Made by a program: the position numbers and the translations under genes
In this document: positions 24,851 to 32,460 of the stretch, piece by piece
Layout: each line of letters opens with the position of its first letter
How positions within the stretch are numbered: position 1 is the first letter of the stretch
Notes under the pieces: generated by a model
What the model saw: only the letters and a program-made list of their open reading frames with translations
Databases searched by the model: none
What the model was told of the DNA's origin: nothing
From: CALAED01 sp036555725
GTDB lineage: Bacteria; Actinomycetota; Actinomycetes; Streptosporangiales; Streptosporangiaceae
Reading direction: 5' to 3'
NCBI GenBank assembly: GCA_036555725.1
Contig: DATBKU010000115.1
Location: 71,317 to 135,316, forward strand
DNA: 64,000 bases

Positions 24851-25396
24851 ATGGGTATCGAGGAAAGCCTGCCTAGCGGGTTCCTGTTGACCACGGTCGA
24901 AAAGCTCGCCGGTATGGCGCGGGCGAGTTCGGTGTGGCCGATGACCTTCGGTTTGGCCTGCTGCGGGATCGAGCTGATGGCGGTGGGCGATCCCCGGCAT
25001 GACTTCGCCCGCTTCGGGATGGAGCGACCATCAGGCTCCCCCCGCCAGGCCGATCTGATGGTGGTGGCCGGCCGGGTGAGCCAGAAGATGGGCCCCGTGC
25101 TGCGGCAACTGTACGACCAGATGGCCGGCCCGAAGTGGGTGATCGCGATGGGCGTGTGCGCCTCGTCCGGCGGCATGTTCAACAACTACGCGGTCGTCCA
25201 GGGCGTCGATCACATCGTGCCGGTCGACATCTATCTGCCCGGCTGCCCACCCCGTCCGGAAATGCTGCTGGACGCGATCGTCAAACTGCACGACAAGATC
25301 CGCAACACCAAGCTCGGCGCCCACCGCAAGCAAGAGATCGCCGACCTGGAACGTGCCAAACTACGGCAGCTTCCGTTGCTCGATCACCGGGACTGA
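24851..25396 (+). CDS. nuoB: Orphan NADH-quinone oxidoreductase subunit B (NuoB)
   Basis: A 181-residue NuoB homologue. It starts like the family ('MGIEESLPSGFLLTTVEKLA') and keeps all four Fe-S cluster N2 cysteines: C37 and C38 in 'FGLACCGIEL', C103 in 'GVCASSGGMFNNY' and C132 in 'YLPGCPPRPEMLLDAI'. ATG 24851 has GAGG upstream. No other Complex I gene is adjacent, so this is a stand-alone paralogue that could replace the operon copy or serve a different oxidoreductase. It is followed by a 127-bp inverted-repeat element. Confidence 0.93.
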   Translation: MGIEESLPSGFLLTTVEKLAGMARASSVWPMTFGLACCGIELMAVGDPRHDFARFGMERPSGSPRQADLMVVAGRVSQKMGPVLRQLYDQMAGPKWVIAMGVCASSGGMFNNYAVVQGVDHIVPVDIYLPGCPPRPEMLLDAIVKLHDKIRNTKLGAHRKQEIADLERAKLRQLPLLDHRD

Positions 25397-25425
25397 GCGT
25401 CCCAGCCGTTGGAGGCCCCTCGCGT

Positions 25426-25552
25426 CACCTGCGGACCTGCCCGCTCACGGCCGAGCACGCGGCACACATCCCGCTTCCGGGACGATGACCAGGCGTCCAC
25501 GGCGGGCCGGTCGGTGTGGCTGGGCGTGTCTGAGCGGGCAGGTCCGCAGGTG
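25426..25552. repeat. 127-bp element bounded by 22-bp perfect inverted repeats
   Basis: The left arm 25426-25447 (starting CACCTGCGGACCTG) is perfectly complementary to the right arm 25531-25552, with 83 bases between. CGCGT flanks both sides (25421-25425 and 25554-25558, one base offset on the right). The element lies in a gene-free interval (25397-25710) after nuoB and has no coding capacity. A MITE-like mobile element is the likely reading; an RNA hairpin or terminator is the alternative. Confidence 0.65.
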
Positions 25553-25710
25553 GCGCGTACGGCGGCGTGGGCGCGCAGCGGGTCGAGCGGCCTCGGCGGC
25601 CTCGTCCTGCCGGATGTACGTCGGCGGGCGCCAGCAGCCGTGGCGAGGCCGGGGGGCGACAGAGTGGCAAGCGGTGGGCGGCCCGAGCTGAAGTCGGGTC
25701 CGGCCGGTGG

Positions 25711-25908
25711 TCACTTACTGGGTTGGGGCGTCTTGCAGGAGATCTTCGGGTTCACGCCGACGTAGTTGAGCGGGCCCGCGAGGATCGTGACGATAATCGT
25801 GCTGGCCTGCGAGCAGTTGCTCGGACCTTCGCTGTAGTAGTGCCGCTGACCGGCGGCGATGGCGCCGATGATCAGCCAGAGGAGGATCACGGCGGTGGTG
25901 ATCTTCAT
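25711..25908 (-). CDS. Small conserved membrane protein
   Basis: A 65-residue protein. ATG 25908 has CTTGGAGGTACCG just upstream. One helix at the start ('TTAVILLWLIIGAIAAGQ') is followed by a short outer segment with two Cys ('NCSQASTIIVTILAGPLNYV' and 'PKISCKTPQ') and a second hydrophobic stretch. Small proteins with 'WLIIGAIAAGQR' and 'GPLNYxGVNPK' are recurrent in actinobacteria, as far as I recall, with no known function. Confidence 0.7.
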   Translation of the reverse strand: MKITTAVILLWLIIGAIAAGQRHYYSEGPSNCSQASTIIVTILAGPLNYVGVNPKISCKTPQPSK

Positions 25909-26292
25909 CGGTACCTCCAAGAACTACATCCGCTGGCGGAGTGATCGACGCCGAGCGGTGTAGGCGTCGCGTGGTCAACGATCGTGGTCATGGAACGCAG
26001 CATTAATACCAGAATCTGCAAATAAGCACATTCGTACCAATGAATCTCGGAGGCACCCTTCGGTCGGTGGCGTACCAACTGCCTACCCTCGTCTGCGCAT
26101 CTGATGCGATGAAGGGGCGGGCCCTGCGCGGCCGGCGGATGCTGAGGTGGTCCGGGTGCAGTCCGTAGTCACGAGGTGACCACGATCTAGCGCGGTGTCG
26201 TTTCCAGGTAATGGGGTGCCCGCCCGTGTAGAAGCCGCAGCGCGGGTAGGCCACCACGTTCAGGCAATGTACTCGATGAAGGAGAGAGCCCG
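25909..26292. other. Intergenic region without a recognised gene
   Basis: 384 bases between the small membrane protein and the LPFR small protein. An AT-rich patch at about 25990-26045 probably contains promoters. No frame shows a convincing start, ribosome site and family pattern together. Confidence 0.5.
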
Positions 26293-26433
26293 ATGCGTCG
26301 TATCAGCGCCGCGCTCCGCGCCATTGTCGCGACGATCGTGAACGTCATCACCCTGCCTTTCCGGGTGCTCGCCCGGCTGTTCGGCTCGTCTCGCCGTCGC
26401 CCGGCGAGCACCCGGCGGCGCACCGCCGCCTAG
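26293..26433 (+). CDS. LPFR-motif small protein
   Basis: A 46-residue protein from ATG 26293 to TAG 26433, with GAAGGAGAGAGCCCG in front of the start. The middle reads 'NVITLPFRVLARLFG', a pattern of a conserved actinobacterial small-protein family known by its LPFR motif. The N-terminal amphipathic stretch ('ISAALRAIVATIVNV') and the Arg-rich tail suggest a membrane-associated peptide. Function unknown. Confidence 0.75.
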   Translation: MRRISAALRAIVATIVNVITLPFRVLARLFGSSRRRPASTRRRTAA

Positions 26434-26545
26434 ACCTCGGTTGGCGGCGTCCGATGTGATGCTGAGTAGCTGAATCCAGTTTTGGGGTGGTCGGGCGCGT
26501 AAGTCCTGCGGGCAGCGTCCGGCCCCCGGCCCCGATCCGGCCTAC

Positions 26546-26581
26546 GACATCACCCAGTGGCACGACATCACCCAGTGGCAC
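26546..26581. repeat. Perfect 18-bp tandem duplication
   Basis: GACATCACCCAGTGGCAC occurs twice head to tail. The unit is a multiple of three and the plus frame reads 'DITQWHDITQWH', so it may lie in a former coding region. The surrounding interval (26434-26665) has no recognisable gene. Confidence 0.7.
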
Positions 26582-26665
26582 GACGCCGAGATCCGTCAAA
26601 CGAGCGCGCAAACCCTGACGCGCACAAACGCCCCCCTCGCGAGCGCGCGGATCCACGCCGATCGG

Positions 26666-27002
26666 CTAGACCCAGCGATGGGCAGCGCAGTCGAAGGTGT
26701 GCGTGCCGGCGCCTACCTCGGTCGCGGGGAAGCCGGGAAGGTCGACCTCGGCGATCGTGCCGGGCGGGACGGTCGCGGTGACTGTGAGCGCGTCGTCGGA
26801 CCACCGCCAGCTGACCGCCGCACGGCCGTACGGTGTATCCAGCTCGGCCGAGGCGTGCGTGAGGCCGCCGCCGGGCCGGGGGGCGATGCGGAGTCGCCGG
26901 TACCCGGGGGCCGCGGGCGCGAGGCCGGCGACCGTCCGGTGCAGGAAGTCGGCGACCGCGCCCAGCGCGTAGTGGTTGAAGGACGTCATCTCACCCGGGT
27001 TG
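26666..27002 (-). pseudogene. Alpha-L-rhamnosidase (GH78) C-terminal fragment
   Basis: About 110 residues of the C-terminal part of a bacterial alpha-L-rhamnosidase remain: 'VNPGEMTSFNHYALGAVADF', then 'GLAPAAPGYRRLRIAPRPGG' and 'ASAELDTPYGRAAVSWRW'. A complete GH78 enzyme would have several hundred further upstream residues including the (alpha/alpha)6 catalytic barrel. The homologous frame ends abruptly near 27002, where a headless LacI gene begins on the other strand. This is a truncated remnant. Confidence 0.75.
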
Positions 27003-27779
27003 ACCGAGCAGCTCGCCGATACCGATTACCAGGTCATCATCGTCCAGGGCGGGGAGACCCTGAAGGCCGAGACGCGGGCCGTTGACGCGCTGGTCGATCG
27101 GCAGATCGACGGAATGCTCGTGGTCGCCCCGCTCTCGTCGAAGCGGCGACTCGAAGAGGTGGCCGACGGCACACCCACCGTCGTGCTCGGCTCGCACGAA
27201 AGGTCGGCGGTGTACGACTCGGTGTTCGACGACGACGATGCCGGCGCCGAGCTCGTTGTGGAGCACCTGATCGCGCTCGGGCATCGCCGGATCGCGCACA
27301 TCGCCCAGAAGGACGCCAGCCGCGGCCGGCCCGCCACTGTGCTCTACACGATCAGGGCGGAGACCTACCGGCGCGTGATGCGCGACCACGGGCTGGCCGA
27401 CGAGATCGCGGTCGCGGCCACGTCGTACACCGAGGAGGGCGGCTACGAGGGTGCGCGGCAGTTGCTGGCCCGGTCACCGCAGCCGACGGCGATCTTCGCC
27501 GGCGCCGACCTGGCCGCCTTCGGCGCCCTCGCCGCGCTGCACGAGGCAGGGCTGGCCGTCCCCGACGACGTCTCGATCGCCGGGTACGACAACACCCGGA
27601 TGGCCGGCCTGGCCAACGTGTCCCTGACCAGCGTCGATCAGGACGGCGTCACCATGGGCAAGACCGTCGGCCGGCTTCTGCTGGAGCGCATCGAAGGCCG
27701 CACGGCGTCGGTGCGCTTCTCCGTCACCCCGGCGCTGGTGCCGCGTCGGTCGACCGGCCCGCCCCCGCCTGCTCGGTAA
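26997..27779 (+). pseudogene. LacI-family regulator lacking its DNA-binding domain
   Basis: About 260 residues of a LacI sensor domain: 'TEQLADTDYQVIIVQGG', 'IDGMLVVAPLSSKRRLEEVA', 'HLIALGHRRIAHIAQKD', 'PTAIFAGADLAAFGALAALH', 'DVSIAGYDNTRMAGLANVSL'. The N-terminal helix-turn-helix, hinge and first strand of the sugar-binding fold are absent. An apparent upstream start (TTG 26976) only reads antisense through the rhamnosidase remnant. The loss fits one deletion that removed the shared divergent promoter and both 5' halves. Confidence 0.8.
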
Positions 27780-27962
27780 CCAGATCGGCGCGACCTGTGC
27801 GCCGAGCGACGACATCCCATGTGATCTTGAGAAGCCAATGGCGGCGCGTGTCTTGACTGACGCGCACCGCCAATATGACGCCCCTCGACTTAAAACGATT
27901 TTCTGTCCGACGGACCTATTCGCCGTCCGCAAGGGGTTACTGGTCAGCCGGTTCCGGGCCGG

Positions 27963-28430
27963 TCATGATGCCCGCTTGGACTCGGACGCTGCCTGGGGCG
28001 CCGAGCCCGTCAGCGGAGTGGTGTCCACGTATTTGACCTCGTCGACGCGTTCGGCAAACTTCCAGCCATCCGGGGTCCGCTGGTAGCGGTCGTAATAAAC
28101 GGAGTAGTTCAGGTGCGAGCCGCCGTCGCGGAACTGCCCGAAACTCAGGACGTAGGCCCGGCCGTGCGCGGTGTCGCCGGCAAGCTCGATCGGGCCCGGG
28201 TGCGTGGTCTGCACGAGGTAGTCCCAGAGACTCTCCTTCAACCGCTCGATACCGGCGCGGATCTCCTCCCGGCCGGCGAACTCGGCGTTGACGGCGGGGA
28301 CCCGCCACACGCCGTCCGGTGTGAACAGCGCCGCAAAGCGGTCATAGTCGTTCATCATCCCGGCGTCGGTGAACTCGGCGCGCAGCGCCTCGATCTCGAC
28401 GCGGTCGGCGATGGCCTGGAAATCGTTCAT
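27963..28430 (-). CDS. NTF2-like / SnoaL-like protein
   Basis: A 155-residue alpha+beta-barrel protein: 'IADRVEIEALRAEFTDAGMM', 'NDYDRFAALFTPDGVWRVPA', 'FAGREEIRAGIERLKES', 'SHLNYSVYYDRYQRTPDGWK'. This is the SnoaL_4-like group, which includes polyketide cyclases and many uncharacterised proteins. The start codon overlaps the stop of a 27-codon upstream reading frame (ATGA), suggesting coupled translation. It is divergent from an ECF41 sigma-factor gene and is a likely target of it. Confidence 0.85.
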   Translation of the reverse strand: MNDFQAIADRVEIEALRAEFTDAGMMNDYDRFAALFTPDGVWRVPAVNAEFAGREEIRAGIERLKESLWDYLVQTTHPGPIELAGDTAHGRAYVLSFGQFRDGGSHLNYSVYYDRYQRTPDGWKFAERVDEVKYVDTTPLTGSAPQAASESKRAS

Positions 28431-28510
28431 CGGTTTACTCCCTCGCCCGCGTTTGCTATGTGTGCCTGCAGGGCGCCGAACGCGCCGGGGCCGGAAATCC
28501 GTATCTGCAT
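28427..28510 (-). CDS. Small upstream reading frame coupled to the NTF2-like gene
   Basis: ATG 28510 has AAGGAG seven bases upstream and opens a 27-residue frame beginning 'MQIRISGPGAFGALQAHI'. It ends at a TGA overlapping the next gene's ATG (ATGA, 28430-28427). The good ribosome site and exact overlap argue that it is translated. It might be a leader peptide or the 5' stump of a lost gene. No family is recognised. Confidence 0.5.
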   Translation of the reverse strand: MQIRISGPGAFGALQAHIANAGEGVNR

Positions 28511-28522
28511 GATCTGTCTCCT

Positions 28523-28562
28523 TGTCACATCGGACGGATTTGAGGTGTCACCTATATGACAC
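28523..28562. promoter_or_regulatory. Candidate ECF41-type divergent promoter with TGTCA repeats
   Basis: TGTCACA at 28523-28529 is followed after 16 bases by TGTC. Then comes a perfect dyad GTGTCA-CCTATA-TGACAC (28545-28562). ECF41 promoters are reported to have a TGTCACA-like -35 element and a CGTC-like -10. The minus strand also offers TGTCATA and CGTC about 18 bases apart. Autoregulation of the sigma factor and control of the NTF2-like gene are plausible. Confidence 0.45.
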
Positions 28563-28585
28563 GCGGCGGCGGAGGAATGTGAACG

Positions 28586-29473
28586 ATGACCGAGACCGAC
28601 TGGCTGGCCGAGGGCTTCGAGAAGAATCGGGTCCGCCTCCGGGCAGTGGCCTACCGGATGCTCGGCTCGCTCGCCGAGGCCGAGGACGCCGTCCAGGAGG
28701 CGTGGCTGCGCGTGAGCCGGTCAGACGCCGGCGACGTCGATAACCTCGATGCCTGGCTGACCACGGTCGTCGCCCGGGTGTGCCTGAACGTGCTGCGCTC
28801 GCGCAGGGCGCGGCCCGAGGAACCCATGGGTGTGCACGTGCCCGACCCGCTCATCAGCCGCGCGGACGGGCCGAACCCCGAGGATCAGGCGCTGCTTGCC
28901 GACGCGGTCGGGCTCGCGCTGCACGTGGTGCTGGACACACTGACCCCCGCCGAGCGGCTGGCGTTCATCCTGCACGACATGTTCGACCTGCCCTTCGACC
29001 AGATCGCCCCCATCGTGGGGCGTTCCCCGGCCATGGCCAGGCAGCTCGCCAGCCGGGCCCGGCGCCGGGTGCGCGGAGCGGACGTCCCGGCCCCCGACCC
29101 CGATGTCGCCCGCCAGCGGGAAGTGGTCGACGCCTTCTTCGCCGCGGCACACCGCGGCGACTTCGATGCCCTCGTCGCGGTCCTCGACCCCGGCGTCGTG
29201 CTGCGGTCCGACGGGGGTACGGCGCGACCGGATGCCACTGTGGTGGTGCACGGCGCGGCCGCCGTTGCCCGCCACACGCTCCGGACCGCCCAGGCCTCCG
29301 CCCGGAAGCGGCCGGCGCTGGTGAACGGAGCCGCGGGCGTGGTCGTGACCGCGGGCGAGCAGCCGGTCGCGATCATGGGCTTCACCGTCTCGCGCGGCAA
29401 GATCGTGGAAATCGACGCGATCGCCGACCCCGAGCGCCTCGGCCGCCTCGACCTCGCCGTCCTTGAAAACTGA
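28586..29473 (+). CDS. sigJ: ECF41-family RNA polymerase sigma factor (SigJ-like)
   Basis: A 295-residue ECF sigma factor. Region 2 ('VAYRMLGSLAEAEDAVQEAW') and region 4 ('LTPAERLAFILHDMFDLPFD', 'IAPIVGRSPAMARQLASRAR') occupy about the first 175 residues. A SnoaL/NTF2-like extension follows ('REVVDAFFAAAHRGDFDALV', 'VVLRSDGG', 'IVEIDAIADPERLGRL'). This built-in C-terminal domain, rather than an anti-sigma factor, controls ECF41 sigma factors. ATG 28586 follows a purine-rich GGAGG. The inducing signal is unknown. Confidence 0.92.
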   Translation: MTETDWLAEGFEKNRVRLRAVAYRMLGSLAEAEDAVQEAWLRVSRSDAGDVDNLDAWLTTVVARVCLNVLRSRRARPEEPMGVHVPDPLISRADGPNPEDQALLADAVGLALHVVLDTLTPAERLAFILHDMFDLPFDQIAPIVGRSPAMARQLASRARRRVRGADVPAPDPDVARQREVVDAFFAAAHRGDFDALVAVLDPGVVLRSDGGTARPDATVVVHGAAAVARHTLRTAQASARKRPALVNGAAGVVVTAGEQPVAIMGFTVSRGKIVEIDAIADPERLGRLDLAVLEN

Positions 29474-29639
29474 CGGCTCACACGTACGCGTCCAGCGGCC
29501 GGGGGTGCACCACAAAGGGTCGCCCAAGTCGTTGATTTGTTCAGTGATGTTGCACATCATGTTCGTTGTACCTGTACACCCTTGACTTAAGGCACACCCA
29601 TTCCTGAGCGGATCCATCGTGGGAAGGCGGTGTCGATCG

Positions 29640-31394
29640 GTGAGCCCCAGCGACGGTCGCGATCAAAAGCAGACCGAGGGCATCTCGCGGCGGAGCATCT
29701 TCACGACGGGAGCGGGGGCGGGGGCCTTCCTGGCGCTCGGCGGGCCGGCCGCCGCGCCGGCCGGCGCGGCCGAGCACCGTGGCGGCGGCGATCGAGACCG
29801 TAACAAGCCGGTCGAACGCCTTCGTCTGGTCAACGGCAAGATCCACACGATGGACTCGCGCGATCGCGTCGTGTCCTCGGTCGTCATCGAGCGCGGCCGA
29901 TTCGTCATCGGAGGACGGGATGGCGACGGCGGCGGACCCACCAGAACCATCGACCTGCGCGGTCGCACGGCGATCCCAGGAGTCATCGAGAGCCATATCC
30001 ATTCGGTCAGCCTGGGGAATCGACCAGGGTTCCATGTCGCCGGCGTCGAGCGGGCGGAATCCATCGCAGACGTCCAGGAGCTGCTGGCCGCCCGCCGGCC
30101 GGGCGTCCCGGACGGTCAGTGGATCACCGCCCTCGGCGGCTGGCACCCGAATCAGTGGGCCGAACACCGGCTGCCGACCCGCGCCGAGCTCGACGACGCC
30201 GTACCGGACCGGCCGGTGCTGCTCTACCAGAACTTCACTGGTCCGGCCGTCACGAACAGCCTCGGCAAGCGGTTCTTCGACGACATTGACGACGGGCCGC
30301 TCCCGCACCCGGACGCGGTCAAGATAAACGTGGCGGATGACGGACGCATCGCCCCCGGCGCGTTCGGTGCCGTGACCCCCGCGACGACGGCTCTGTTCCT
30401 GCTGCGCACCCTGCAGACGTTCGACGACAAGCTGCGCAGCAGCCGGGACATGATGGCGTACTCGGCTAGCGTGGGCCTCACCGCACACAGCGACAAGGTG
30501 CTCTTCCCGACGCCGGGGCCGCTGCACCCCAGCCAGCTGCTGTCCAATCTCGACCACTACCGGATGTATGACGCGCTGCTGCACCTCCACCGCAACGGCG
30601 AGACCACCATCCGGATGGAGTTCAACTTCCTCCACAACCAAAGCGACCCGCAGCTACCAGAGCTCCGGCAACGGCTGAACAACCAGTTCACTTTCTTCGG
30701 CGACGACATGCAGCGGACGGGCGGCATCGGCGAGTGGGCGGCGCCGATCTCCGCCGGCGAGGTGTGGTTCGAGGCGCAGCGGCTGGTCGCCCAGGCCGGC
30801 TGGCGCAACGAGAACGCCGTCGCCAACCTGAACGAGCTCACCCAGGTGGTCGAGGCGTGGGAGAAGGTGAACGCCGAGTTCGGCATCTCCGGGGACCGCT
30901 ACATCGTCCACCACGTCCCGGTCGTGACCGAGAACCTTCTCGACCGGCTGCAGGCGCTGGGCGCGGGGGTGGCCATGCGCGCGTTCACTTGGATCACCGG
31001 GACGCCGGGCGCGGGCGGGGCGCCCTTCCGGACGATCCTGGACCACGGCATCAAGGCCGGCATCGAGGGCGACGGCGTCCACATCTCCACGATGACCCCG
31101 TGGCCGCACATGCAGTACGCGGTCACCGGCGTGAACGCCCTCGGTCAGCTGATCAATGACCGTGAACAGATCACCCGGCAGGAGGCGTTGCGCGCGTTCA
31201 CCCGAGAGAACGCCTGGTTCCTTCGCGCGGAAGATGATCTCGGCTCGATCGAGAACGGCAAGCTTGCCGATCTGGTCGTGCTCGACCGCGACTACTTCTC
31301 CGTCCCGGAGAACGACATCAAGCGGATCAGCTCGATCCTGACCATCGTCGACGGCAAGATCATCCACGACGTCGCCCGGCTCCCCGCGCGCTGA
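29640..31394 (+). CDS. Tat-exported amidohydrolase (YtcJ-like)
   Basis: About 584 residues. A twin-arginine signal ('ISRRSIFTTGAGAGAFLALG') is followed by a metal-dependent amidohydrolase fold: 'LRLVNGKIHTMDSRDRVVSS', 'AIPGVIESHIHSVSLG' with the HxH metal motif, and at the end 'ALRAFTRENAWFLRAEDDLG', 'SIENGKLADLVVLDRDYFSV'. It belongs to the amidohydrolase-3/YtcJ group. GTG 29640 is preferred, with GAAGGCGG upstream; GTG 29619 is an alternative. Substrate unknown. It is monocistronic and follows the sigJ gene by 166 bases. Confidence 0.88.
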   Translation: MSPSDGRDQKQTEGISRRSIFTTGAGAGAFLALGGPAAAPAGAAEHRGGGDRDRNKPVERLRLVNGKIHTMDSRDRVVSSVVIERGRFVIGGRDGDGGGPTRTIDLRGRTAIPGVIESHIHSVSLGNRPGFHVAGVERAESIADVQELLAARRPGVPDGQWITALGGWHPNQWAEHRLPTRAELDDAVPDRPVLLYQNFTGPAVTNSLGKRFFDDIDDGPLPHPDAVKINVADDGRIAPGAFGAVTPATTALFLLRTLQTFDDKLRSSRDMMAYSASVGLTAHSDKVLFPTPGPLHPSQLLSNLDHYRMYDALLHLHRNGETTIRMEFNFLHNQSDPQLPELRQRLNNQFTFFGDDMQRTGGIGEWAAPISAGEVWFEAQRLVAQAGWRNENAVANLNELTQVVEAWEKVNAEFGISGDRYIVHHVPVVTENLLDRLQALGAGVAMRAFTWITGTPGAGGAPFRTILDHGIKAGIEGDGVHISTMTPWPHMQYAVTGVNALGQLINDREQITRQEALRAFTRENAWFLRAEDDLGSIENGKLADLVVLDRDYFSVPENDIKRISSILTIVDGKIIHDVARLPAR

Positions 31395-31452
31395 CATCGG
31401 CAACACGGAGACCAGCGACGACCCCGTCGGCAGGGCGGCCTACTGTGCTGTC

Positions 31453-31878
31453 ATGACGTCAGGGCGACGGGCTCGGGTGGAGGACGTACACGAACTGGCC
31501 ATGGGCATGCCGCACGTCACGGTGGTGCACGGACGGCCTGGCAACGCGATCTACCAGGTCGGGGGCAAGTCGTTTGTGTTCTTCCGTACCCCCCGGCCCG
31601 ACGCGGTCGACCCGATTACCGGTGAGCGCTACCCCGACGTGATCATGTTCTGGGTGCCGTCGGAGTCGGACAAGCTGGCGTTGATCCAAGATCAGGAAAC
31701 GCCGTTCTTCACGACCCCCCACTTCGACGGTCACCCCTCCGTACTGGTGCGGGAGAGCCGGATCGGCGAGCTCACCCACCAGGAGCTGGCCGAAATAGTC
31801 CAGGACGCCTGGCTTTCCCGGGCATCGCCCCGGCGGGCCGCGACCTGGCTCAACGCGCACCCGGCGCCAGGTAGCTAG
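31453..31878 (+). CDS. MmcQ/YjbR family protein
   Basis: A 141-residue protein of the MmcQ/YjbR superfamily: 'VEDVHELAMGMPHVTVVHGR' at the start, 'KSFVFFRTPRP', 'DVIMFWVPSESDKLALIQDQ', and the usual ending 'ELTHQELAEIVQDAWLSRAS'. Members are small CyaY-like DNA-binding-type folds with no settled function. ATG 31453 lies 58 bases after the amidohydrolase stop on the same strand. Confidence 0.8.
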   Translation: MTSGRRARVEDVHELAMGMPHVTVVHGRPGNAIYQVGGKSFVFFRTPRPDAVDPITGERYPDVIMFWVPSESDKLALIQDQETPFFTTPHFDGHPSVLVRESRIGELTHQELAEIVQDAWLSRASPRRAATWLNAHPAPGS

Positions 31879-31929
31879 GAGCCTGCTGAGGGGCGACGAC
31901 CCCGAGATTGTGCTGGACCGTGCGGAGGC

Positions 31930-32094
31930 TCACGCCGCGGCGAGGGTGACCTCATGGTTGAGGTCGGCCGCATACCAGGATCGGGCGCAGGGCCGGCAGT
32001 AGTAGCGGACCGGTCCGCCGTCGAGTTCTCCGCGGCAGTCGGGACAGCCGCGCGCCACCCATGGGGAGGTACGCGGCTCGTCGATGCTACTCAC
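31930..32094 (-). CDS. Small zinc-ribbon protein
   Basis: A 54-residue reading frame from GTG 32094 (a second in-frame GTG is at 32109) to TGA 31930. It has two CxxC knuckles: C17/C20 in 'RGCPDCRGELDGG' and C33/C36 in 'RYYCRPCARSWYAAD'. This is a rubredoxin/zinc-ribbon-like metal site. The ribosome site is weak (GAAG). Function unknown; it could be a nucleic-acid or protein-binding mini-protein. Confidence 0.6.
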   Translation of the reverse strand: MSSIDEPRTSPWVARGCPDCRGELDGGPVRYYCRPCARSWYAADLNHEVTLAAA

Positions 32095-32109
32095 CTGTTC
32101 TTCACTCAC

Positions 32110-32460
32110 ATATCTATGGACGGTTGATATGGACAGGTTGTTCGGAACCGGCCCCTGATCGGTCGGGCTCTGTCCTTCCGCCTACCCGTGCGGCGTCGCT
32201 CAAACGACCGTTGACCTCGGTCGCCTGGTGGGAGGTGCCGACCGGGCTTTGTCGCGCTCAGGAGGACGGTTCATCCGCCGTGCCCCTCTTGCCGCGCCCC
32301 TCTTGCCGCGCGCAGCCGCGATCCGATGGGTTGTTTGGGTCGGTCTGTCGCGGGGACGCGGCCCGTATGGCAGCGCGACCTCCTGTGGAACTTCCCGGGT
32401 GGCGCGCGCTGAGAAACGCGCCGACAAGATCACATCCGCCGGATAGCCGGGGAGGACCCG
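32110..32460. other. Intergenic region with a 14-bp tandem duplication
   Basis: 351 bases without a convincing gene. It includes two copies of CCCCTCTTGCCGCG in tandem (32283-32310) and near-repeated TATGGAC-GGTTG motifs (about 32113-32145) close to the zinc-ribbon start, which may be regulatory. Confidence 0.5.

Noticed and set aside
26003..26257. 84-codon minus-strand frame in the gap after the small membrane protein
   Set aside because: No ribosome site or recognisable pattern; it covers an AT-rich probable promoter region.
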